Positions 20,460 through 29,700 of a DNA stretch of 64,000 bases are shown piece after piece. Position 1 is the first letter of the stretch, and each line of letters begins with the position of its first letter. Both the position numbers and the translations under genes were made by a program. Below the pieces are notes generated by a model, which did no database searches, was not told the DNA's origin, and worked only from the letters and a program-made list of their open reading frames with translations. The stretch comes from Manis javanica (lineage: Eukaryota > Chordata > Mammalia > Pholidota > Manidae), in contig NC_133156.1 in the NCBI RefSeq assembly GCF_040802235.1, forward strand, positions 116,528,173 to 116,592,172, given 5' to 3'.

Positions 20460-23415
20460 ATTTTTGGTTGATAGATTCAGAGAGATCTAGCCACATATAT
20501 CTTTACCAGATATGCTTGTCCTGGATTTTCCAATCATTTTCCTTCCAGGTCCCTGACCAACCGGCCAAACCACTGGCCGCAGCACAGGAATGGGTATATA
20601 AGTATGTCTGGCCAGGTCTCCTTCCAAGCAAAGTGAACAGGCAGGTGGACTGCTGGAAGCTCTGCCCTCTGGGGATTTCCCTTCAGTAAGGTCATTCAGG
20701 GATGACCCAGAGAGGGGTGGTAGTGCTGTGGCTGTCCACTTCGGTGTGGGGATCCATCTGTAAATGAGGTCAGAGTCTTGTCTTCCTCTGTCAGTGATCA
20801 TAGAGAAGTCCCAATGAGGCTGTGAGTGCAGGCTGGAAGAAAAAGCTCAGTGCAGCAGGAGAGGTGACCACTAACTAGCTACCTGAGAGCTTCTCACATT
20901 ACTGGTGAGTGAGTATGTTTCAGATGACAAACACACATTATGACCGCACTCTCCCTAAGCCTCATATCCTTTCCTCCACATCATGGGTGAGTAGGTCTCA
21001 GATGATAAACACACATTATGACCGCACTCTCCCTAAGCCTTTGAATCCTTTCCTCCACATCAAAACAACGCAGGCCCAGCCTTTCGAATTCCCTTGCCAT
21101 AGGCCCCTTTTTGGTCCACATTTCAGCCAATTAAACAATGGGAGCCCTTTCTAACTCCTTGACGTGCAACATTAAATACAGAATTCCTGTTTAGTGAGTC
21201 CATATCAATAGACTCAGCCCGATTCAACTTTGTGTTATGTTCCTTCCACCATTATCCCACACCCTTACTATCCATTTCCAGATCTTTGTCTATGTAAGTT
21301 AGAAAATCAAGTAGTTCTTTCGGAGTGTAGTGTCCCTCCTCATGGGTCACACTTTGTACCTTACTCTTGAGGGACCTGCTGGGACTAGAGCCTAGCTATA
21401 GGTCTAGAAGCCAGGAGTGGTGGTGGGGCAGGCTTCAGAGGATACTCATTGTCCTGCATACCCAGTGCGTCGGTCTGTTATATTTTCCTTAGGCAATGCA
21501 CTGCAGTCATTTCTCCAAGGGTCCTGGGCAAGGAGCTGAGCTTGTGGGAAGTCACATCCTCCTATGATTTGGAAAGGCCTCTGACGTCAAGTTTAGCTCT
21601 CTCCTGAAGGTGCTATTTCCACTTTACCAAGGAGGCATCCAGTGGCCTGGAGAGCTTCCGCTGGGAGGCATCTCTAACCAAGGACATTACAGGAACTTGT
21701 GAACAGAATAGTACCAGGTCGGGGGCTGAGATGGCTGCTTCTAAAAGGGCCCAAATAAGATGCCAAAAGTGGGTACTTCATGGGGAGTATACTGGGCTGC
21801 TGTTGGGGGCAAGTGCTTAGTCCAAAACCCCAGAAGATGCCAGGGAGACCCATGTTTGGTCCAAAGACTCCAGGAGGAATAGGCAGTTGTGACTAAGGAT
21901 CTGATTGGGAATGTAGAGGTAGTGGGGGAATAAAAGTAAGGCTTGCTGGACTGGCTGCTAGGCAGTTTCTAAAGTGCACTGTTGGTCTTCTCCCCAGTGG
22001 AAGGTAGCTGACTTATGTGTGACTGGATGTACAGGACAAAATTTAGTGAGAAACAACGGATGTGTTGCCTTCAGAAGATGAGAAGAGCTAGCATGTGCTT
22101 TGCCTTGTCTGAGTGTAGTGGGTGGTTTCATGGTGAGTAATTTACTCTCCTGAGGGAATTTGTTGGTCCTTAGAGGATCACATGATGCCCAGATACTTGA
22201 CAGATGAGTCTGGGCCTTGTGAGAGTGATTGTCAGCCATGTTGGTGTAGATGGCCTGTGCAAATCTGCCCATACTGCTTCCTCAGAGGAACCCTCAGCAT
22301 AATGTCCTCACTGTAATGCCAAAATAGCTCCTATCCAGTTGTAAGGTAATTAAACCCTGGTGGCAGAAGTTACATGTAATTGCCAGCCTCTTTAAAAATC
22401 TCACTGGGAGCCAAGTCAGTGGATACTGAGCCCCTCAAAAGCAGTAAGTAAATAGGGCCCACAGTTCTTACATGAAGGGAATAAAATAGAACATGTTATG
22501 GGGGTCAGTGACCTTGAAGGATACTCCTTGGGCCCTGTGTACATCCTCAATCTGTTCTATAGTATTAAGAATTGGAGCCTTAATGGGGGAAGCAGGAGCA
22601 TGGAGGTTTCCATAGCCCTTGGTGAGGTGGCTGGCTTAAAGACAGACCAAATGGGGTATTGAAAGGGGACATTGTGGGCTCCCTAATGACTCATCTTCAG
22701 CATATCTTTAGTGAGAGAGCATAGGCCTTTAGTGCCCTGTTTAAGTCCATATTGGGGACGTTTTTCATCTTAACCAGAGGAGTCAGATCACTAGCGTCCA
22801 TTTGGCAAGTCCCACCAGGAAGGCCAGGAGCGTGGGCTTATTCCATGAGGCATGGCAGCATGTTAATGAATGCATGATTATCATATGGAAAGAAAGAGCC
22901 AGGGGGCCACCACTAGAGGAAGTCATCTGAGGTGAAAGGTCCCAGTAGTCACATCCAAACGGTTCTGCACAACTTTGATTGTTTTATCAGCAATGTCCTG
23001 TGGGCAGATGAACTTGAATTTCAGGAACTGAGAGGGATTCCCTGGAATGACTATGCCTTGGGCCCCAGTGTCTAACAGAGTCAAAAAGGCCTGTGCATAT
23101 TTATTGTTCCAGTGGAGACCCAGAGAGGTACAGGGGTGATTGTCCCCAGGAGGTGGGACCAGCCCCGGTAGATGTTTATGTGGCTGTCGGTCCTGGAGGT
23201 TAGGGAAAGGGGCAGAAGGAATTGCGGGGACAGGCTGGGGGGTCCGAGGAGTAGCTGTGTTATGAGAGGCTGGTGGGCAGACAGGGCCTGTAGCTGGGAG
23301 AATGCTAGTTTCAGACCCTGGAGTTTAGGAAGCGTGTGAGGAATAAGTGGCCAGGAATTCCCGAGTTTTGGTAAATCCCAGTAGGCGGTTACCTGTGTAT
23401 TTGTAAGGGGCAAAA
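20460..23415 (-). mobile_element. Decayed endogenous retrovirus gag-pro-pol, minus strand
   Basis: Read on the minus strand, a retroviral protease active-site motif LLDTGAQ is encoded at about 23,060-23,080, followed by VIPGN-like residues. About 0.75 kb downstream, near 22,299-22,318, lies a mutated reverse transcriptase catalytic box (YSED in place of Y-x-D-D). Further on, residues with a WGEDQQ pattern (near 22,010) fit the end of the RT region. Stops and frameshifts break every frame. The region below 21,700, including an open minus-strand frame at 20,487-20,801, is probably more of the same provirus but I cannot assign it. No LTRs are visible at either end. Confidence 0.65.
20904..21063. 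repeat. 82-bp tandem duplication inside the ERV
   Basis: Two adjacent copies (from 20,904 and from 20,986) share 'AAACACACATTATGACCGCA' and 'CTCTCCCTAAGCCT' followed by ATCCTTTCCTCCACATCA. Copies differ at a few bases and by a 2-base indel, so the duplication is fairly recent relative to the ERV. Confidence 0.9.
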
Positions 23416-23539
23416 TTAGATAGCTATTGAGGAAAGAATGGGGGAAACCGTTTCCGCTGAGGGAAATTAATTTTCGTGACTACGCCACGAAAAACGAAAT
23501 CAAAGTTTTCTTAAACAGGGTAAGACTGATTTGGGAACG

Positions 23540-24370
23540 GGCAGCGGGAGCAGGAGCGCCTGCAAGCGCTTCCACCCGCGGCCACAGCTGCGGGTGTCTC
23601 GGCGGCGGCGCCGCTCTTTCCGGTACCGTTTCCCACCGCACTGCCGCGGGTTGTCAGAGCCAGCGGTCACTCGAAGGCAACACAGGTGATCACGCGGAAA
23701 GAGATGTTTGTTGTTGGCCGCACCACCGCCCTTCGCTTGCCAGCACACTCCTCCCCGGAGCCGCGGGGCTAGCGCGCAGCCGCCCCGCTGGTCCGAGCGG
23801 CCGCTGTGTGGTTGGCACCCTCGCTGGGAGCCCCGAGCCCGAGTCCGAGCCGGTGGAAGGGGCTGCAACGCTCCTTTGCAGAGGCAAATGTTTCCCGCAC
23901 CCAGCACCGCTTCGAGCTCTGGCCGGCGTGAGTGCGTTCCTCAGCCTCGCCGCCGCTAGGTGCGCCGCCCGGTGTTCTTGCCGGCAGGTTCTAGTAGGGC
24001 CGGGAGGGCGTTCTGTCGGTCGCTGCAGCTCTGGTTGCGACGGGGCAACGCCCCGTTTTTCGCTCTGCAGAACGTTCGTGTTGCAGTCCCGTGGATTTCA
24101 ATAAAGCCTCGGGTCTGGTGAGCGGCGCCTTCGCTGGGCGCATCCAGCTGTTCCTGCGGGCTGCACCGCCCCGAGACCGCCGCAGGTTTCCGGCCTCCCC
24201 GTGTGACAGCCGCGCCCCCCACAGTTCCGACGGCGCCCCGCAGTGTCCGGGTCGCCCGGGCGGTCGCTGTCTGTGTCCTAAGACCTGGTCCTAGCCTTTT
24301 CGAGGTCGCAGTTCCTGGCGCTCCACTTAACACTTTGGCCAGGAGCTCTGCGCCTGCAGAAGTCGATATG
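23540..24370. promoter_or_regulatory. CpG island next to the satellite
   Basis: Very high G+C and CpG over about 0.8 kb, starting soon after the ERV remnant ends and passing directly into satellite block 1. A CCGCCCCGAGACC word (24,167-24,179) is shared with unit C (near 19,573) in similar surroundings, a hint of kinship that could be chance. Long open frames on both strands (225 codons plus, 135 minus) are compositional; the plus frame has no ATG near its left end. No TATA box or CRE was found. Confidence 0.6.
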
Positions 24371-25080
24371 TACTGGCGAGAGATTTTTTAAATCATAGCA
24401 GTGCTGCCTGGATTCGCCATAGGAAGTACCCTCGCACTTTTTGTTAGGAAGTCCCATTGAAGTTGGTGTAAATTGGCAAAAGCCATTTCTTCAATCTAGC
24501 AACTCCCACAAATTCAGATTTAAGCTGTTTTTGTGTTTATTACTCTGTCGAAGTCAGTTTATATAGGCGAAGGCGATTTCAGTATCATAACAAGTCAGGG
24601 GTTGGAAAACCGAGGTCTGCCTATCATTTGTTAGTACAAAGTCCTGTAAAATAGGTGTATACTGATGAAAACGGTTTCTTCCTTGTAGGAGGTTTCGGTT
24701 GTGGGACAGGTAGTATGATTTTCTTGTGTCCTTCATAAGTCGGTCTACACTTAGCTAAAGCGATTTCCTAGTCGTACCAATTACTCTTTTGTAATAGGAA
24801 GTTCCAACTTCACGGTGTCTTTTTATTACTAAGTCCAATAGGAGTCAGCGTCCACTGGCTGAAAAATTTTCTTTTCATAGGGAGTTCTAGGAAATTCCAA
24901 CCTAAGTCATGTTTTTGTTTACTAACCCTGTGGAAATAGGTTTCTTAATCATAGCAATGCAATATTTGCAGTTGAAGTCTTGCTGTCATCCTTGGGTCCC
25001 ACAGACTCGGTGTAGACTGGAGAACTTTTGTTACGTGTAACGAATACCGGTTTAGTCATGACTGCTATTTCTTAGTTCTT
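24370..25080. repeat. Diverged ~90-bp satellite, block 1
   Basis: A degenerate word of the form GATTTCTT-(C/A)ATCATAGCAA recurs near 24,382, 24,480, 24,576, 24,672, 24,760, 24,865, 24,940 and 25,025, a spacing of 75-105 bases. Between these, each unit has a GTTTTTGTTTACTAA-like stretch and a GAAGTCAGTGTA-like stretch. Copies differ so much that the array is old. The same unit forms block 2 at 27,460-28,590. It encodes nothing visible. Confidence 0.65.
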
Positions 25081-25084
25081 TCTC

Positions 25085-25395
25085 GGTTTAGGCGTAAGGA
25101 GTAGGGAATAAGCTGACATCAATATCAGCTTCAATAATCACCAATAATAGGAGGACTACACCGTTTAGAATATTTACACTTTTATTTTTAATTGGGTGAA
25201 TTCTCTTGGATATATATGCTCTCTTAGCTTTAAATTTTCCTGCGGCGTATTTTCCTTTGATTGATGTGTTTTGATTTCATTATATGTTGTGTTGGGATCA
25301 ATGTGTTTTGATATCTATTTACATTTCGGAATTTATTGGAATTCGTATTTTATTTATTATCGATTAAACTTGTATTCTTTAGTTTTCCACTGATT
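25085..25395. other. AT-rich spacer
   Basis: AT-rich DNA between satellite block 1 and the GC-rich patch. GATTGATGTGTTTTGAT-like words repeat twice (near 25,259 and 25,299) but form no array. No gene is seen. Confidence 0.4.
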
Positions 25396-25399
25396 GATT

Positions 25400-25730
25400 T
25401 CCTTGAGTGTCACCACTAAGCTGCAAGCTCCCTGACTTGCGTCGCCCACAAGCCGGGGAACAGAGCTCGGTCTCAGCCCGGCAAGTGCTGGGCGGCGCTG
25501 CTGCTTTCGCGCAGCGGGTGATAGCTCACCTGCACTTGGGGGCCAGTAGCGCCAAGCTGGCGGTTCACAGTTTTGGCAACTCGCCGAGGGGAGTTTCTCC
25601 TTCTCAGGACCGTTAGATTCTCTGTGCCATCGCGCTCTCGGTCCCAGCGCCGACAGTTCCCCTGGGCCTGCCGTTTCCTGGTCCCAGGATCTGTATCCAG
25701 TCCGTTTAGTACTTCGCTGCCATGCTAGCC
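25400..25730. promoter_or_regulatory. Small GC-rich, CpG-containing patch
   Basis: About 330 bases of raised G+C with clustered CpGs (GCGGCG, TCGCGCAGCG) between AT-rich flanks. A 126-codon minus-strand frame crosses it without a recognisable domain. It could be a small island or the remnant of a larger one. Confidence 0.4.
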
Positions 25731-25792
25731 TCTCCAAGCCACCCTCCCCTCAACACACAAAACCAAACTAAACCAAAACAACACCACGTTTA

Positions 25793-26150
25793 TTTTATTT
25801 GTTGGGCTATTTTTTTTGTAAGGTTTGCGCACTTTGCCTTGTCATTTCGGTTTGTTTTCTCTTTCTCGTTTCTGTAATGGCTCCTACGTATTATCGTTTT
25901 TCTTTTCATCCACCGATTTTCCTAAATTGGTTGCCACTCGGTCTTAACGACTTTTCGCTACCCTCTCCAGGCCCACAGTCCGGTCTGTTTTATTTGCTGG
26001 GCTAGTATCTGTAAGGTTGCACATTTTCCCGTTTCATTTCGGTTTGTTTTCTTTTTCTCGTTTTTGTAACGGCTTCTAAGTTTTCGACAGATTGCTGTTT
26101 TTTTTTCGTCCACCAATTTCCTGGATTGGTTGCCACGCAATCTGACGGCT
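25793..26150. repeat. 195-bp tandem duplication
   Basis: Copy 1 starts at 25,793 and copy 2 at 25,988, both at TTTTATTTGYTGGGCTA. They stay aligned through CATTTCGGTTTGTTTTCT, TTTCTCGTTTYTGTAA and a segment ending near ATTGGTTGCCAC. Divergence is perhaps 15-20 percent by eye. The right end of copy 2 is approximate. Confidence 0.8.
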
Positions 26151-26154
26151 GCTG

Positions 26155-26900
26155 GTGTTTCCACCCCCGAGCCTGGAAGAGCATAATTACCTAGAAGGTG
26201 TCCCTGGGGAAGTCTTTGCCTACTTCATTATGCAGAATTTGTGTTCCCCAGGTTGGGAGGCCCACATGATGGAGCAACATTTTCTGGGCCGTGAGAAGGA
26301 GACTTGGGAGTCCTCAGAGTTGGCGCCAGAAACCCACCCTGAACTCAGAAGATTCTGGGCCGTGCCGGTTCCCTTTCCATCCGGGGCTGGAAGACGCCTT
26401 GAGCCACCTGGGTGATTGATTCACACTTGGGACTGCTTTCCAGTTCTTGTTGGCATCTCTGATGGGTCTACCTGGAAAACGGACCATTGCCCAGAGCTCA
26501 GAGCACCATGGAAACAAGACCAGCCTTGCTCACTCCGGTTCCTGGAGTGGGACACAGACCTACAGGAGAGATGGATGCTGCAAAGGAACCCAACGAACTC
26601 ACGCTCCAGCAGCTTCCGTCCTTGAGAGGAAGCTGCCCTGTCCCTGTGACAGACAGCTGGACACCGAGACCTCAGAGAGCGCGCACCCTTTGGAGCGCCG
26701 CAGACCTCGTGTCCTCGCCTGGTGGGGCCACTGAGTAGTCGCAGGTTGCTTGGAGTGGATGGGTCGCGCCTTGTACACCCTGAGCTGTGGCTTCTGCCCT
26801 TGGATCTTCAGGTCTGAAGAGCCGTGAAAGTGCAACGGGGGCTTTTTTTTGTATCTTTCCTCTCATTTATGAAACCTCTCCACTTACAAAATAAAAGTGT
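26155..26900 (+). pseudogene. Transcript-like segment with broken ORF and AATAAA
   Basis: One frame reads openly from 26,155 to 26,415 and continues after a stop from 26,416 to 26,625, with a third overlapping frame to 26,738. Residues such as EHNYLEGVPGEVFAYFIMQN look protein-like rather than compositional, but I cannot name the family. No ATG opens the left part: the first in frame is near 26,230. AATAAA at 26,890-26,895 follows in AT-rich DNA. It may be a retrocopy or the last exon of a noncoding transcript. There is no A-tail. Confidence 0.3.
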
Positions 26901-27210
26901 GTTATGATTTGCCTTCAGATTTTATTGTCCCATTTTATCAGTAATTTGAAGTGTCTCATTTTGGTTTCAGGGGCTTATTGCAATCAGTTTCCTTATATTT
27001 TAGACATTTATATTATTTTTATTATGTTTTCTTCTAAATCATTTTAATGTTTCACATCCCTTAGATTTTAATAAAGCATGATTTCATTTTATTTTAATTT
27101 CTGTCTTTGTCTTTTGGTGATAGTATTTCACTGTATTTTACACTTAGGGTTTCCAATCACAGTCAACAGGAATGTGCCATTGTTTTTGTTGAAGGACTTC
27201 GAAGATTGAC
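26900..27210. other. AT-rich DNA after the AATAAA
   Basis: Low-complexity-like AT-rich sequence with a second AATAAA near 27,070. No gene or clear repeat is seen. Confidence 0.4.
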
Positions 27211-27227
27211 CATTGTCATGATTTCTT

Positions 27228-27320
27228 TTTATTTTTTTACTTTTTTTTGGTATCATTAATCTACAATTACATGAGCAACATTATGTTTACTAGACTCCCC
27301 CCATCATCAAGTCCCCCCCA
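27228..27320 (-). mobile_element. Young L1 3'-end insertion with perfect 17-bp TSD
   Basis: A T-rich tail followed by the reverse complement of the young L1 3' end (GGTATCATTAATCTACAATT). Exact 17-base repeats CATTGTCATGATTTCTT flank it at 27,211-27,227 and 27,321-27,337. The perfect duplication marks this as one of the youngest insertions here. Confidence 0.92.
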
Positions 27321-27459
27321 CATTGTCATGATTTCTTATTGGTGGGCTGCAGGATTCAACAGTTTTTCTGATTACTCACTACTCTTCCATCTGCACATTT
27401 CAGCACCATGTATGACTCCTGAATCTTAGCATACCTAGATTTAGACGTACGTGTGTTTT

Positions 27460-28590
27460 CTGTCTAGGAGTCTTGGGATTAGACAAGTTTGTGACTGGTT
27501 ACATTGTCTGTGATTTCTAAACGCCACACAAGTCAGGATATGGCTGTGAACGTGAATTCTCAGCAGAATCAAGGTCCGATTCTGGAGGACAAGTACTGAT
27601 TGAAGCCTGCCTGCAACTTTTTAGCCCTATGAAGTCAAGTAAATCCTACCAACTGAGGGATTAATCCTATGTTCTAGATTTCTTAGTCTGACAATTCACA
27701 CGTAAGTGATTTCATAGAATAACAAGCCAGGATTTACTGGAGCCTGAGATTTCTAGTTCTGTGCAGGTGTACACATGCCTGCCATATCAAAGACCCAATA
27801 AACTCAGTTTCATGGTCATGGCATTTGCCCCAAGTATAGAAAATCAAGTATCCCTATCAGTGTGTCTGCCATTTCTTTGTATATTAGTGAAATCAACATC
27901 TTCCTCCTAGCAGGGTCTGAAAAAATATGACTTAGCTTGGTTTTTGTTTGCTCACTTCTTAGAAGTCTGTGCATAACAGAGAAAATAATTTCTCCTAGCA
28001 CATTTTGAGAATCATAACATAGGCTTGTTTTTGTTGATCACTTCTGTAGAATTGTGTGTATACCAGGCAAAGTGATTTTTTTCCTTCTAGCAAATTCTTG
28101 AAAACATCACTGAGGTACTAACACGGGAAGTTGAATCTTTGAGAAAAACAATACCCTCCTTGTAGCACAATGTCTACGAAAGTCCTACTTAGGTTTGATT
28201 GTGTTTGCAACAAGCAGAAAATTCCTTGAATATTCTTGAAGATGGTATCTTCCCCCAAGTAATGCCTAGAGAAGTCCGATTTAGTTTTCCGTTCCCTCAC
28301 CTTCTAAAACCCAGTGTTTACCGCAGAGAACCATTTTGTTTTCGCCTGGCAAGTGCAGGGAGTCACCAGGTTTGCTTTGGTGGACCATTTCTACAGAATT
28401 CACGGTTAAACAGAGAAAGCCATTTAGTGCTCTAGAAAATTTTGGAACACAGGACTTACATGTACTACCCTGGAGAAAGAAAATCGCTGTATAATCGTGA
28501 AGATGATATCTTTCCTCTGGCAATGCCTAGAAAAGCCCGAATTAGTTTTGTGTTTCTTCACCTTCTAGAAGTCAGTGTTTACAGTTGACT
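27460..28590. repeat. Diverged ~87-bp satellite, block 2
   Basis: The same unit as block 1. Unit boundaries marked by (AG)GTTTTTGTT-like words fall near 27,939, 28,025, 28,112, 28,191, 28,281, 28,367, 28,452 and 28,541, giving steps of 79-90 bases. Each unit contains a TCCTTCTAGCAAATTCTTGA-like core and ends in a GTCCRAYTTAG-like stretch. Units before 27,850 are more decayed, so the left limit is uncertain. It holds no gene. Confidence 0.7.
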
Positions 28591-28594
28591 TCTG

Positions 28595-29300
28595 ATCCCG
28601 TGGTCGCGCTTGCGGAGCTCCACATCATCGCCCCTATTCTCGGCGCCTTCGTTTTGCTTCAGCACTTTGGCAGTGGTGAGAGCCCAGAGTCCTCCTTGAC
28701 GCAGTGCTCCTGGAGCCCTGCAGAGCGCTCATGGTTCGCAGGACCTTGGGTGCTTTGCGCATTGGCTTTCTCCTTGAGCTCCGCCAGTTTTCCCTCCAGC
28801 CTTCTCCAGACCGAGCACCATTATGTGCACCGAGTCCGCGTTCCTGTAGCACTTTTCGCTAGCAGTGTTGGGTCACCATTTTTCGGTCAGGGCGCCTGTG
28901 GGCACCCAGTGGGCCTTTTTCCTGAGGACCACTGTTCATTCCTCTGACTGGTAGTTTCTCAGTGGCAGTACCACTCATTCTTCCCGGTTGAATGGGTCTC
29001 ACCAGCGACACCGTTTGTTCTTAGCCTGCTCATCAGCAGAGTGAAGCCGGGACCTTCTAGGTCGTAGCACCGTAGTGCTGCTGTAGAAGCTATTTGTGGA
29101 TCAGTCCGGTGCAGGATATAAGCCCACCCCAGCTGCCCACAGCACAAAAACAGCAGGTTGTGCCCAGTGAGACCACGGGTAGCACGGACTTTGGGCTGCC
29201 TTGTCTTGTGCATCACAGGCTGCTGCAATGGGCTTTCTCTTCGTAGCCGCAGCCGGGGAGGAAGCTGAGCACTCTTTCCTCAGCTGAAAGCATTGTCTTG
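28595..29300 (-). other. Unidentified GC-rich segment with minus-strand coding look
   Basis: G+C rises right after satellite block 2. On the minus strand one frame reads LEKAGGKLAELKEKANAQS, a charged, helix-forming stretch that would suit a coiled coil. Neighbouring frames (28,634-28,852 and 28,959-29,228) are open too. Frames shift repeatedly, so if this derives from a gene it is broken. I do not recognise the parent. No A-tail lies at its lower-coordinate end. Confidence 0.25.
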
Positions 29301-29542
29301 GCATTTTGGGGGGTCTAAGGGCCTCAAGATTTCTGCTTATAGCTTCCATTGCATCATCATTCCCAAAGAGTTTATTATTTACAATAACATTTATCCATTT
29401 CCTCAAAACAAAATAAACAAAAATTTTGCTTTCACATTTCTTTGCAAAATGCTGTTTGTCTTTTTCAATAAAACTACAGAGAAACATCAAAGTCTTGGGG
29501 TATTTTGTTCTGGAATTTTTTTTTTTTTACTGTGAGTACCTC

Positions 29543-29700
29543 TGAGAAAGGTGTTAGTGGGACACAGGCAGATAAGCTTCAAGGCTCTGTTAAGTTGCAG
29601 TCAGGAGGGACCTAGGGTCAAGGTTTCAGAGTAAATAAGAAGACCCTGGACACCCAGAAAATTCAGCCTAAAAAACAAGGGACTTGGATTCTCTGGACCT
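29543..29700 (+). mobile_element. Truncated ERV LTR (U3 part)
   Basis: TGAGAAAGGTGTTAGTGG aligns with the start of the minus-strand LTR at 9243-9623 (TGAGGCAGGTATTAGTGG). The match continues through CAGGCAGA, AGGGTCAAGG and GAAAATTCAGC. It stops where L1 sequence begins near 29,700, and the remaining LTR is not found after the L1, so the 3' part was lost. Confidence 0.6.

Noticed and set aside
23427-24104. 225-codon plus-strand open frame
   Set aside because: The left end opens at a TTG, not an ATG, in a CpG island, and the overlapping minus strand is open as well. No domain is seen.
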